Of a stretch of DNA of 17,456 nt, positions 1-8,507 are shown piece by piece. This DNA comes from Zygnema cylindricum (lineage: Eukaryota; Streptophyta; Zygnematophyceae; Zygnematales; Zygnemataceae). A program made the translations under genes and the position numbers. Within the stretch, counting starts at the first letter, position 1, and each line of letters begins with the position of its first letter. The notes under the pieces are model-generated. The model worked only from the letters and a program-made list of their open reading frames with translations. It searched no databases and was not told where the DNA came from. Location of the stretch: contig JBBHKE010001562.1 of the NCBI GenBank assembly GCA_037447655.1, positions 1 to 17,456 on the forward strand, in the 5' to 3' direction.

Positions 1-2130
1 AAATTTTCTTCTCGTAGTTGGTCGGGAATTTTTGTGGGGTATAGCTCCAAAGGGAGTTTATACCGGGTTTATGATCCGATTCGTCATGTAATTGAAGAGA
101 GTCGTAATGTGAATTTCCATGAGGATCTTAAAGTTGCAATATCTCGTTCGGAAAAGTTCTCTACTAATCATAATTTTCTTGAAGTGCATGAATCTCTATC
201 TTTTCCTCATCTTGATGATTCGGATTCCGATAATGAGGCGGATCCGGTCGTCAATATTAAGAGGGGGAAAACCAATTCCGAAACTCATCCGGAATTAATT
301 AATTTTGACGAGATCCGAAGTGACAATTCTCGAATGTCTTCGGACACGCACCGATCCAAAAGATCTAAATCTCCAAGTGCTTCTTTCCACGAGGAAGAAA
401 CCGAAATTGAAAAATCCGCAAACGAAAAAGAAAGTGAGGTTCCATTAAAGAGTCAACGCGAGACGAGGGGGAAGAAGCCGGATCGCCTATCATTTGATCG
501 CAAAGGTGGAAATGTTGAAAATTCCAATTATTTTATTTCGGCCGCCTCAGAGGAGGCATTCATTTTGTAGCAATCATTGACCGAGAATATGCCCGGCGAT
601 CCCCAATCTTACGCCGAGGCACGAAGTTTGATGGTTTGAGAGGATAAATGGAAACCGGCGTGGGAGAGAGAATTAAAATCAATTATCGATAACAAAACAT
701 TTGAGGAGGTGAGTTTATCGGGGGGGGAGAAGGCGATTGATGCTAAATGGATATTTAAAACAGAAACTGGTGCTACGGGGGAGATAATAAAATACAAAGC
801 TAGATTGGTGTGCAAAAGCTTCCAACAAGTAGAGGGGGTTGATTATTCGGAAACATATGCACCGGTGGTCAAACTTGATTCTTTGAGAATGATAATTGCT
901 ATTGCGGCCGCGGGGAATAAGCATATACATAAAGTGGATGTAGAAACGGCCTTTTTAAATGGAGAATTAGAAGAGGTGTATATGAAGGTGCCCGAGGGTG
1001 TGCCTTCGAAAGGAGGAAAAGTATGGCGGCTGCGAAAATCCTTGTACGGATTAAAACAAGCGCCGAGGACATGGTACCTTGGTCTTCATAAGGTACTTAC
1101 TAATTATGGTTTTGTTCGGACAGTTTCGGATTCCGGAGTATATGTGAAAGGAGAGGGAAAGGACCAAATTATTTTTTCTGTGTATGTCGATGACTTCCTA
1201 ATGATTAGTGACACGTTGTCTGTTATTAATAAATTAAAAGAGTACCTTAGTATACATTTTAAAGTGACAGATCTTGGAGAAGTGAGGTACATATTGGGGA
1301 TAGAAGTCATAAGGTCCAGCGAAAATGTAATTAAATTAAGTCAAGCTCAGTACTGTAGAGAGGTCTTGACTAGATTTGGCATGATTGGCGCGAAATCTGT
1401 TTCGACGCCATTAGATCCAAAAGTACAGTACAGAAAGTACGAAGAGGAATAAAATGTGTCAGTACCTTACCGTGAAGCAGTTGGTGGTCTTATGTACCTA
1501 AGTGTGGGTACACTACCGGATATTGCGGCGGCAGTTTCTGTCGTAAGTCATTATTGTAATGCTCCAAAAAAAAATCATTGGGAGGCGATAAAATGGATAC
1601 TTCGCTACTTGGTCGGTACGATCGAGTATGGATTGGTATATAAAACCAAACGAGACTCCTTGCAGTGTATCGGTTACTGTGACGCAGATTGGGGAGGAGA
1701 TTTTGACAGTGGAAAATATACGTCTGGATACGATTTCATTTTGGGCGGTGCGGCAGTTTCTTGGAGTTCGCGACTCCAACCTACGGTTGCGCTAAGCTCT
1801 ACGGAATCTGAGTACATGTCACCGTGTCACACGGCGAAGGCATGTGTCTAGATAAAAGAGAAGCTCGGTGAGTTGGGCATTGTGATTGGTTATTTGCAGA
1901 TTTTCTCTGACAGCATGAGCTCGATGGCTCTAGTGAAAAATCCGGTCTTCCACAAACGAACAAAACTCATCCAGATATAGTGGCACTTCGTACGAGATTT
2001 GGTCATTGTGAAGGAAATCGAATTTTTATACATGTTGACTTTGGAGGAGGCCGCAGATATGTTAACGAAAGCGGCGTTCTATGATGTCCTCTTACGGGGT
2101 AGACCTAAACTGGGATTATTTTCAGTTTAA
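1..2130 (+). pseudogene. Ty1/copia pol fragment A (integrase C-term, RT, RNase H), decayed
   Basis: This is the 3' part of a copia polyprotein, cut by the window edge. Frame 1 is open from base 1 and begins in the integrase C-terminal region (FVGYSSKG, then SRNVNF), followed by an acidic, Lys/Arg-rich linker to about 565. The reverse transcriptase follows: YKARLVCKSF near 792, catalytic Asp in VDVETAFLNG (codon 937), and an intact YVDD at 1183-1194. RNase H shows CDADWGGD near 1678, SSTESEYM near 1797 and SDSMSS near 1909. The same frame runs to TAA 2128-2130 with no net frameshift, but stops interrupt it at 568 (TAG), 637 (TGA), 1450 (TAA), 1849 (TAG) and 1978 (TAG). Against the related element at 8508-14370, the stops at 637 and 1849 replace Trp and that at 1978 replaces Gln. 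It is a non-functional relic of a sister family, not the same family: the RTs align well but the LTRs do not. Confidence 0.92.
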
Positions 2131-2143
2131 GAGGGGGGTTCAC

Positions 2144-2156
2144 AAAGAGAGGGGGA
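2144..2156 (+). promoter_or_regulatory. Polypurine tract of element A
   Basis: The all-purine run AAAGAGAGGGGGA lies 13 bp after the pol stop and ends two bases before the TGTTAG that opens the LTR. This is the expected place for the plus-strand DNA priming site of an LTR retrotransposon. The complete element downstream has a similar AAGAGGGGGAA tract in the same place. Confidence 0.8.
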
Positions 2157-2157
2157 T

Positions 2158-2615
2158 TGTTAGATTCTTTGTGAAACGGCGTCTCAGTTCTGTTGAGCGC
2201 CGTAATATAAATCATGTAGTTAGCGTGTGATTTGTGTGTGGCGTAGTGTGATTTGATTAGTTATAGTTTTTGTTTGGTTTGGTTTGTACGGTATATTGTT
2301 TCATACAGTACCACGTACTTTATGTTGTTTCGGCAGTACTCTGTTGTGATTGGTCCGCGCACGTACCTTTGTACGTCGTACGATATATTTGTATTTTGTT
2401 TGTTTCGTGTGTGAGTATTTAGGACAGTCGTTTGAAGAAAAAAATAATATTTTGTAATTTAGGACTTAGTCGTTTGGGGGAAAACTATCTTTTTGTAAGG
2501 GGAAAACTTATGGTGAAATATGTTTGTCTTTTGCTGGAGTGTCTTCTTCTTGCTATCTATTGCTTCCGCATTATATCTTGTTTTCTTTCTATCCTTGTGT
2601 GTATCGATCCTGTCA
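2158..2615 (+). repeat. 3' LTR of copia element A (right end uncertain)
   Basis: The LTR begins TGTTAGATTC directly after the polypurine tract. The right end is uncertain because the 5' LTR and the target duplication lie outside the window; the CA at 2614-2615 is one candidate and gives a 458-bp LTR. Visible internal structure: a bulged inverted repeat at 2176-2203 (ACGGCG+CTCA pairing with TGAG+CGCCGT), a perfect ACGTAC/GTACGT pair at 2361-2376, a TATA-like GATATATTT near 2381, and a direct repeat of TTAGGAC..GTCGTTTG at about 2418-2434 and 2458-2476. It shows no clear sequence match to the LTRs at 8508 or 14593 beyond TGTTAG. Short hydrophobic reading frames inside it are not supported as genes. 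Confidence 0.7.
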
Positions 2616-3696
2616 CTATCCCGGTAATTAGAGGAAATAGTGAATATAAGTATTGACACAATCCACAGTAAACTGGAACATTAGAATGTATAGACTCAAG
2701 AGTTGGCGCAAGTGTCTTGATAAAGTCTCCGAGGGGTTTTCCCCACTGTTTTGTTTCTTGACAACGTGAAGATTTCAGACAAACGTATGGACCAATAAAA
2801 TCTTGTATTCTCTAGAAAAATAACACTATGTACATTAAAAGACGACTATATTTTTTTGTATTTCATTATTTTTATGGGTTTGTGGTGCGTACTGTTTACC
2901 TGCATCCATGCACCGATTACTATGTGTTTTTTTTTTGCAAACATACATGACTTTTTTGTTCTATAGGTAAAAATGTAACCATGTGAGTCGTAGGATAAAA
3001 CCTTTCTTATTTGAATTTTTGACCTTCCGCCGATCGCGGCCGTCAATTATTTTTTTGCTGAAATACCATATGAATATTGAAATACAGAAAAGTAAAAACT
3101 ATAAAATGGAAACTGGAACCTGAAGATTGCAGACTGAAAAACTGAATGTGGAGTTTTTTTTGTTAGATCTATTTATATGCTATTTTTTAAACCTGAGGTT
3201 GAGGGCAGATAAAGAAAACGTGAATCTGTTAAAATGTCAGTTTTTATTTAATGGTCAAACTGACGTTGAAGATTGAAAATCCACGAACTGAGAATCGAGT
3301 TCATTTGGAGTAAAGCAAAACAAAATATTGAGAGCGAAGTGTATTACTCATGAACTAAAACTTGAAAAAAATGAATCAAAAGTTAAAGTGCCTTGTTGAT
3401 AGTTCTAAACATTTCATGTTAGAATTTATCAATAAAAAGATGGTGAAAAACTGTTGCTATGGTTGACTCGACAAACTATAGCTTATTTGAAAATTGACAA
3501 ATGGTAAAGTGCAATTTAAATATTGAACTCACAGAGAGAAAAAAAACTTCACGGATGTTGAAATAACTTTTTTTTCTTTTCATTCTGTCATTTTTGTATC
3601 TTTTTCTTGTATTTTTGCCGTCGTTTTTGTCCTTTTTATTTTTTGTCTTTCTCTTATATTTTTTGCTTCATGTTTTTTCTTTTCTGGAGCTGCCAG
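2616..3696. other. Non-coding region with degenerate repeat, upstream of LysM gene
   Basis: No convincing coding sequence. From about 3060 to 3330 the strand is rich in loosely repeated words such as GAAGATTG, GACTGAA and AACTGA, which are the reverse complement of the words repeated at 8108-8460. An imperfect hairpin lies at 3396-3432. From about 3566 to 3690 the DNA is a long pyrimidine tract ending in CTGCCAGTGCCAG, which looks like the 3' end of an intron. The missing first exon of the LysM gene could lie in this region or further upstream; I could not pick it out. Confidence 0.6.
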
Positions 3697-3814
3697 TGCC
3701 AGTGTCATGGGAAAGCCCCAAAATTACACGATTCCAAAAGGATTTAATATTACTTGCAACACCATATATAACTTGTACGGAATGAACCAAACTTATTTTA
3801 TGACTCAAAATCCT
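3697..3814 (+). CDS. LysM gene, first identifiable exon (LysM1, N-terminal half)
   Basis: This exon encodes residues 1-36 counted from the ATG at 3707: NYTIPKGFNITCN and then TYFMTQNP, the first half of LysM1. The donor is CCT|GTAAGT at 3815, a perfect consensus. The left edge is uncertain. A 120-bp pyrimidine tract is followed by two tandem acceptors, ending CAG at 3696 and CAG at 3702; either would add only a few codons before Met. Alternatively the T-rich stretch itself codes for a hydrophobic signal peptide, but that frame has no ATG back to the stop at 3524. Confidence 0.65.
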
Positions 3815-6800
3815 GTAAGTTACAACAACATTTTTTATGAGAAGGCCATTTTCTCACTCTGATTTACAAATATGAGGTTAAAAATATAAAAACCCTTTGC
3901 AACCGCAATCCAACGACGTTCATGTCCACGACCATAATTAGTGCGGACCACTCAGAAAAATACTTTCTGTTCTATGGTGTTGTCGTTGCCCTTAGTGTTG
4001 TAATCCTCGTCGTTGCGGTCGTTGTCGACATTGTCGTCGACATCATCCAAGTCATTACCCTTATCGTCACCCTCGTCGTCATACTCATCATCGTCCTACG
4101 TGGTGTCCTTGTCTTCGTTGATGTCGTCATCATCGTCGTCAATGTTGTCTTTATCGCTCTTGTTGTCGTTGCCATCAGCGTCATCCACGTCGATGTCATC
4201 GTCATTAGTGTCATCGTGTTCAATGTCGTCATTGTTGTTATAGTGTCGTCCTTAGTGTCGTCAGTCATGCTTCGCGTCCTCGTGCTTGGTGTCTTTCTCA
4301 TCGTCTCAATCACCGTCACACGTGGCATCTTTTCCATTATCGTCGTTGTTGTTGTTCAAATCGCCACCCCTGCCGCCGTCTTCGACGTCTCCATTGTATT
4401 CGCCATTGGTGACGTCAAATTCGTCAACATTGCTGCCGCCGCCGTCATTGTCATCGTTGGTGGGGTCGTCGTCCTCGTTGTCATCATCGTCATTGTCACC
4501 ATTGTTGTTGTTGGTGCTGCGGTTTTATTTCAATTTTGACATCGATATGATTGAATTTTATTGATTCAAGATTTGATTTGAATTTATTTTATGTCTTTAT
4601 CCAAAATACAGGGTTTAGATTGTACCCAATTTTTAAAAGAGAATGCGACTGTGAACGTCAATGGCCAGAATTGTTCTTTAACTTATGCCGTACAAGAGGT
4701 AAAATCCTTTAAAAACCTCAAAAAAATAATTTTAAATGCATACATAAATTATATTTTTCCTTGTTTCAATATCCTTTGTGTCAAACAACTATTTAAAACT
4801 TAGTTTCGAAAAATTGGGTAAAAAAAATGAAAAAAAACTGTTTTATGCAAACAGTGGCCACAACCTTAAAGAAAAATAGTAAAAATGATAGTAAATCAAC
4901 AGTTATGAAGATAAGACACATATTCTTTGGTTTTTTTCTACTTTTGTTGTAGTTAGATAAAATAAAAAATGTTTTAAAAATCTTGAACGTTTACAAACAA
5001 AAGAAAAAAAAGCAAGAGTAATACCACAACTTAATGATCTTATCTGCTCTCTTTTTTTTTTTTAATGTCCCTTTCTAACTATTTTTGTTCCATATGATAT
5101 GTTACAAATTTGTTATTTTTGTTTAGAATGATTCGTGTTCGTCAATCTCGAACAGATTTAACATACAGTCTCTGAATGGAAGCGGATCCCCAAATCCCAG
5201 TCTCAATTGCTCTCAACTCCAGATTTTTCAACAAGTATGTTACCCTAAACTCCCTTTTGCAAAATACTTATTCCATAATGCCCTCGTTTTGCAAACCGTT
5301 CATCTGCTTAGCACTCGTTTTGCAAACCGTTCATCTGCTTAGCACTCATTTTGCAAGTTAACCGTTGAACAATATTCTCTTTTGGCAACGTCATTTTTTC
5401 ACAATGCATGAATCTAACAACGGATTTTTTATGCAATTTACCCGTTTAACAAATTATTGTTTTTGGTTTTTTTGTTTAGTAAAATACCATTTGTTGTGTG
5501 TTTTTGCTGAAGATTACTTTGTTTTTAACTTTTTTACACCTTTTTTGTATTCACTCGCTTGTTTTTTATTTAGTTTGTGGTTCAACCCTCTGTTTGAAAA
5601 TTTCTTTTTTTGCTTCTTTTTATAATGGCAGTGATGGCCATTTAAAACAATTTAGGATTGCACATAAAGTTTAAAGTTTCATTTCAAAATTTCCAATCCA
5701 GCAGAAAACAAATCAAATCCAGCAAAGACCTTCTATGAGCAAAATACCCTTGGTAAACCATTTCGAAGCAAAAAAATTCTAGGCAATCTTCTTTAACATA
5801 AACCTTTCCAATAACCTTTTCAGATTACATCACCATTTAATTTTTGTTTCGTTCAAATTGAATATATATAATTTTTTTTATCATTTTTTTTTAACAAAAA
5901 TGTTATTTTCAGGTTTGCATTGTAAGAGGAGACGCGGTCAATCCCGGACCTTGTGTGAAAACATTTTCCGTACGGAGAGGACAAAGCTGCGCTTCTATAA
6001 TAATTACAAATTTTACGGGTAACATTACTCAGTTTGATTGGCTCAATCCTGGAGTGTATTGTGGAAAATTGTTTGCGTCTATCGAATTCGAAGGAAATCA
6101 AACCCCACAACAAGAGGTAGTTCATAAATTTGTTATTTTTTACAAATGGGTATCAGCCTATTAAAATATAAATAGAGACATCTCAGGAACCCTTTTAAAA
6201 TGGGTCTTTCCACAATTATATACAACGAGGGGTAGCTAATAAACCAAACGATTATACTAACGGAAATTAGCACACTACACCTTGAATCGTTATTAGTGTA
6301 AAGAAATTATTAGTGTAAAGAAAAAATTAGTGTCATTCATTCTAATTTAGTGCCAGGAGACGTGGCAGATTATGGTCCACGTCCTTAAATAGCGTAATAT
6401 ATTCTATTTAAGGTATCAATGTCAAAATTTTGGGGTGCCGATATAGAGTACATAAGGCTAATAACGATTCACGGTGTAACGTACAACAAGGGATCTTACC
6501 AAAGCCTAGGAGTGCAAAAAAAATCGTTTTTATAAACCCTTTTATATTTTAAATGTGTATTATCTCGCATATTAACAATCGAAATGAGATACGTCATAAA
6601 TGAACCCATAAATGTTACAATTGGGTTTCAGTATATGAATTGTAAGAGATATTTTGTAAACTTGTTAAAAGTACAGATGGCTAATAGTGTATTAGTATCA
6701 TTAACATTAATATGTCAGTGAACCAACACGATCCGTGTCTTTTAGGCTTTTTATTATTTTAAATGTAATTGATTGATATTTCAAGCAAACAATATGAAAC

Positions 6801-7421
6801 GTATGACTTAAGGAGTGTAAATTTGGCTCCAATTTCGAGCCAACAGAGAAAAAAAGAAAAACACTTCCCATAACACTTCACTTTTCCAAATGAAGGTCCA
6901 AAACTAACCAATCTAAATAAAAAACGAAACAAAATATCCATAACATGCCAAGAACGCCCAAACAAATCCACCTTTGGAAATTTATTTTATTGTTGAACTA
7001 TTTTTTCACGAATAAAAAACTCGACGCAAAATTTCACAAGAATGGCGAATGAATTTTGTTGAAACGTAGTTTTATTTTAATAAAAACTGGTAAAAGGCAT
7101 TTTTCTATTAATTATTTCCGGTTCGATTTTTATTTACTCGTTTAAAGGTACTCAACATTCATAGTTTTTGCCAAAATGTTTTCATACAAGCCTATATCTA
7201 AAAAAAAAAACAGAATGTAATTTATTTTTCAAAAACTTTAGATTAATTTGACGTTTCTCTATGATGGTAGTAAACCTCTCCTTCTCCTTCTCTCTATCTC
7301 CTTTTCTTTGTTTTCAATTTTTTTGCAGATATGTTTGGAGTCCGTCAATTCCGTTGGTTTGAGCCAATCGGGTTGCAGATTTCAGCTTTGTAACTTAAGA
7401 GTAACGGATAACTGCAAATAA
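3697..7421 (+). CDS. Secreted triple-LysM protein gene (five exons found, 5' exon missing)
   Basis: Exons at about 3697-3814, 4612-4698, 5127-5234, 5913-6116 and 7329-7421 join with every internal intron GT-AG and in phase 0. From the first in-frame Met (3707) they encode 199 residues. Three LysM modules are visible at about 6-57, 60-104 and 116-172. Each has the motif NPxxxC (NPGLDC 35-40, NPSLNC 88-93, NPGVYC 146-151) and a Cys 23-24 residues before that motif's Cys (17/40, 69/93, 127/151), followed by a third Cys (57, 103, 171). Eleven N-glycosylation sequons and 13 Cys point to the secretory pathway. LysM domains bind GlcNAc-containing glycans such as chitin and peptidoglycan; that activity here is inferred. 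The segment before Met 3707 would read as a signal-peptide-like run ending SGAASAS but has no ATG, so the true start is probably in an upstream exon. No kinase domain is seen. Expression is unproven. Confidence 0.72.
3960..4515. repeat. Degenerate trinucleotide repeat (GTC/GTT/ATC) in intron 1
   Basis: About 550 bp of intron 1 (3815-4611) consist of impure GTC, GTT and ATC triplets (GAC/GAT/AAC on the other strand). Because the period is three, several frames stay open by chance: one plus frame gives a 205-residue run almost entirely Val and Ile, and a minus frame gives a Thr/Met-rich run. Neither has domain structure or a plausible composition, so I treat the stretch as an aged microsatellite rather than a gene. 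Confidence 0.85.
4612..4698 (+). CDS. LysM gene, exon 2 (end of LysM1, start of LysM2)
   Basis: Twenty-nine codons between acceptor ATACAG (ends 4611) and donor GAG|GTAAAA. The exon opens with GLDC, completing the NPGLDC motif that intron 1 splits after NP, and ends LTYAVQE, the first strand of LysM2. Sequons NAT and NCS are present. Both ends are phase 0. Confidence 0.75.
5127..5234 (+). CDS. LysM gene, exon 3 (LysM2 core)
   Basis: Thirty-six codons between acceptor TTGTTTAG (ends 5126) and donor CAA|GTATGT. They encode NDSCSSISNRFN, then NPSLNCSQLQIFQQ. This is the best LysM match in the gene: a GDxC-like turn, an alpha-helix start SSISNRF, and the NPxLxCxxLQIxQ signature. Phase 0 at both ends. 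The following intron 3 (5235-5912) is 678 bp. Confidence 0.8.
5283..5356. repeat. 31-bp tandem repeat in intron 3
   Basis: Two perfect 31-bp copies (5283-5313 and 5314-5344, each starting CTCGTTTTGCAAACCG) are followed by a partial, changed third copy starting CTCATTTTGCAA at 5345. A looser relative (CCCTTTTGCAAAA) precedes the array. The identity of the two copies suggests a recent slippage duplication. No function is implied. Confidence 0.85.
5913..6116 (+). CDS. LysM gene, exon 4 (linker and LysM3)
   Basis: Sixty-eight codons between acceptor TTATTTTCAG (ends 5912) and donor GAG|GTAGTT. The exon opens VCIVRGD, the end of LysM2, then a short Pro/Gly linker with Cys 115, then LysM3: KTFSVRRGQSCASI, NFTGNITQFDWLNPGVYCGK, and GNQTPQQE. 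Sequons NFT, NIT and NQT. LysM3 carries a longer insertion between its NPGVYC motif and the terminal QQE|ICL than LysM2 has. Phase 0 at both ends. Confidence 0.8.
6276..6478. mobile_element. MITE-like inverted-repeat element in intron 4
   Basis: Terminal inverted repeats of 21 bp with one mismatch (6276-6296 and 6458-6478) bound a 203-bp non-coding stretch. Both ends read TA followed by CACC or its complement, which fits a TA target as in Tc1/mariner-like MITEs; this assignment is tentative. Inside are a perfect 17-bp tandem duplication (6290-6306, 6307-6323; TTATTAGTGTAAAGAAA), a GACGTGG/CCACGTC pair (6359-6383) and a perfect 10-bp inverted repeat CCTTAAATAG/CTATTTAAGG (6383-6413). No transposase is encoded. 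The element sits in the 1212-bp intron 4 (6117-7328), whose remainder shows nothing I recognise. Confidence 0.55.
7329..7421 (+). CDS. LysM gene, last exon found (C-terminal tail)
   Basis: After acceptor TTTTTTGCAG (ends 7328) thirty codons encode ICLESVNSVG, a Ser/Gly stretch, and a Cys-rich tail GCRFQLCN...DNCK ending at TAA 7419-7421. The start ICL mirrors VCI at the start of exon 4, so introns 3 and 4 fall at the same point of LysM2 and LysM3. Possible alternative donors inside the exon (GTAACT at 7391, GTAACG at 7401) would bypass this stop and lengthen the protein; the evidence does not decide between them. Confidence 0.68.
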   Translation: MCLESVNSVGLSQSGCRFQLCNLRVTDNCK

Positions 7422-7422
7422 A
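7417..7422 (+). promoter_or_regulatory. AATAAA poly(A)-signal-like hexamer overlapping the stop codon
   Basis: AATAAA spans the TAA stop of the LysM reading frame. If used, cleavage would fall about 10-30 bp later in an AT-rich stretch, giving an extremely short 3' UTR. AATAAA is common by chance in AT-rich DNA. Confidence 0.3.
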
Positions 7423-8107
7423 TATTTTTGACATATTTTGCGAATAGTAAAATGACTTTCAAAAATACAAATAGTTTTGCTTGCACAGTCAACAAACTTA
7501 AAACCCTGAAAAAAAAATACATTCCAAGAGAAAAAAAATGCCTAGGTTAAAAACAAGCTGTAGATTAAGAAGAAGTGGAAGATGTAAAAGATTGGAAGCC
7601 AAGTTTTTTTATTAATATTAGCTTCTATATTCACTACTGGAAATTCGTCGAGGGGGACAACTGTTGGAATAGGGAATGTGAGTGGGAAAGGACGAGAGGG
7701 AGGGAGAGCGGGGCGAGAGAAGATTGAAACACCTATTTTAAAGAGATAAAGGTGTTTTGTTATACATGAGGTTTTCCGACCATACACGGAGAATTCTATT
7801 TTGACACAAATTAGTACACTTTTTAGTTTACAGTCGGATATCTTCAATTTTAAAATTTTTGGAGGTATATTATATTGCATAAAGTAAGAACATGTTACCC
7901 AAATTTATTTGATGAAAGACTCGTGAAATGAAAAAAAAATGTCGACCATTTTTAAAACGTATCTGAAAAGCGTTCAAAGCATCATTTCAACGTGATTATC
8001 AACTTATGAGCATGCCTTAGAAAAGCGATGTTGGAAGAGAAGGAAATAACAAAAGTGTCTTTCTGTAACATTCTAAATGTTTGTATTTTTGTGGTGATGA
8101 TTTGGTA
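7423..8107. other. Non-coding region downstream of LysM exon 5
   Basis: AT-rich with no supported gene. A G-rich patch at 7684-7713 has four runs of three or more G (GGG, GGG, GGG, GGGG). The longest minus-strand frame here (7542-7880) is low-complexity and Pro/Ser-rich only over the pyrimidine patch, and is rejected as a gene. Confidence 0.6.
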
Positions 8108-8460
8108 CTCGTCCATGTTATTCAATCTGGATGTAGAAATTTGCAGTTTCAAGTCTGCAGTTTTGAGTTTCAAGTCTTCTCTTTGTTTGCAGCTCAGACT
8201 TGGAAAATTTACAGTTTCCGGTTCACATATCCTAATTCAATCTGCAGTTAATAACTTATAGTCCGTGCTTTCAGCTTGCCGTCTCTCAGTTGCAGCTTAC
8301 GGCTCTTGTTTGCAAGGTTGTTTTTTGTTGTTTGTCGTTTGTCGTTTGAACTTTGCAATATGGCGTTTGCGGTTTGTCAAATGCAAGTTCCCATTAGTTA
8401 TTTGCCATTTTCTAAATGCGATTTCATGTTTACTGAACGCAGTTTGTTGATGTCAGTTTA
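8108..8460. repeat. Degenerate CAGTTT/TTCAAGTC-type repeat
   Basis: Short words recur at irregular spacing: TGCAG at least five times between 8140 and 8300, TTTCAAGTC twice (8147, 8168), and a GTTTGTC tandem near 8333-8349. It looks like an old minisatellite. Its reverse-complement words appear at about 3060-3330, on the other side of the LysM gene. Confidence 0.5.
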
Positions 8461-8502
8461 GAGTTCACCCTTTGGAGTGTGGCTATTGCAATTCATCTGT
8501 TG

Positions 8503-8507
8503 CATAT
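8503..8507. repeat. Target site duplication CATAT, left copy
   Basis: CATAT immediately precedes the 5' LTR and is repeated exactly after the 3' LTR (14371-14375). Five bases is the usual copia target duplication, and this fixes both ends of the element. Confidence 0.95.

Noticed and set aside
2510-2656. Hydrophobic frame MVKYVCLLLECLLL.. that resembles a signal peptide
   Set aside because: It overlaps the probable LTR of element A, ends without a clear donor, and cannot be joined in phase to the LysM exons with confidence.
3594-3785. 63-residue Phe/Leu-rich frame before the LysM exon
   Set aside because: It has no ATG, is in the wrong frame for LysM1, and its composition comes from a pyrimidine tract.
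3972-4337. 121-residue minus-strand Thr/Met-rich frame
   Set aside because: Same trinucleotide repeat read on the other strand; no domain.
3922-4539. 205-residue plus-strand frame, almost all Val/Ile
   Set aside because: It is a translation of the GTC/ATC/GTT repeat. Other frames and the minus strand are also open over long stretches, and it lies inside a clear intron.
5283-5356. CRISPR-like direct repeats
   Set aside because: Two head-to-tail 31-bp copies with no spacers, in a eukaryotic intron; a simple tandem duplication.
7542-7880. 112-residue minus-strand frame with a Pro-rich patch
   Set aside because: No recognisable domain. The Pro/Ser patch reflects a polypyrimidine stretch, and the rest is AT-rich random coding.
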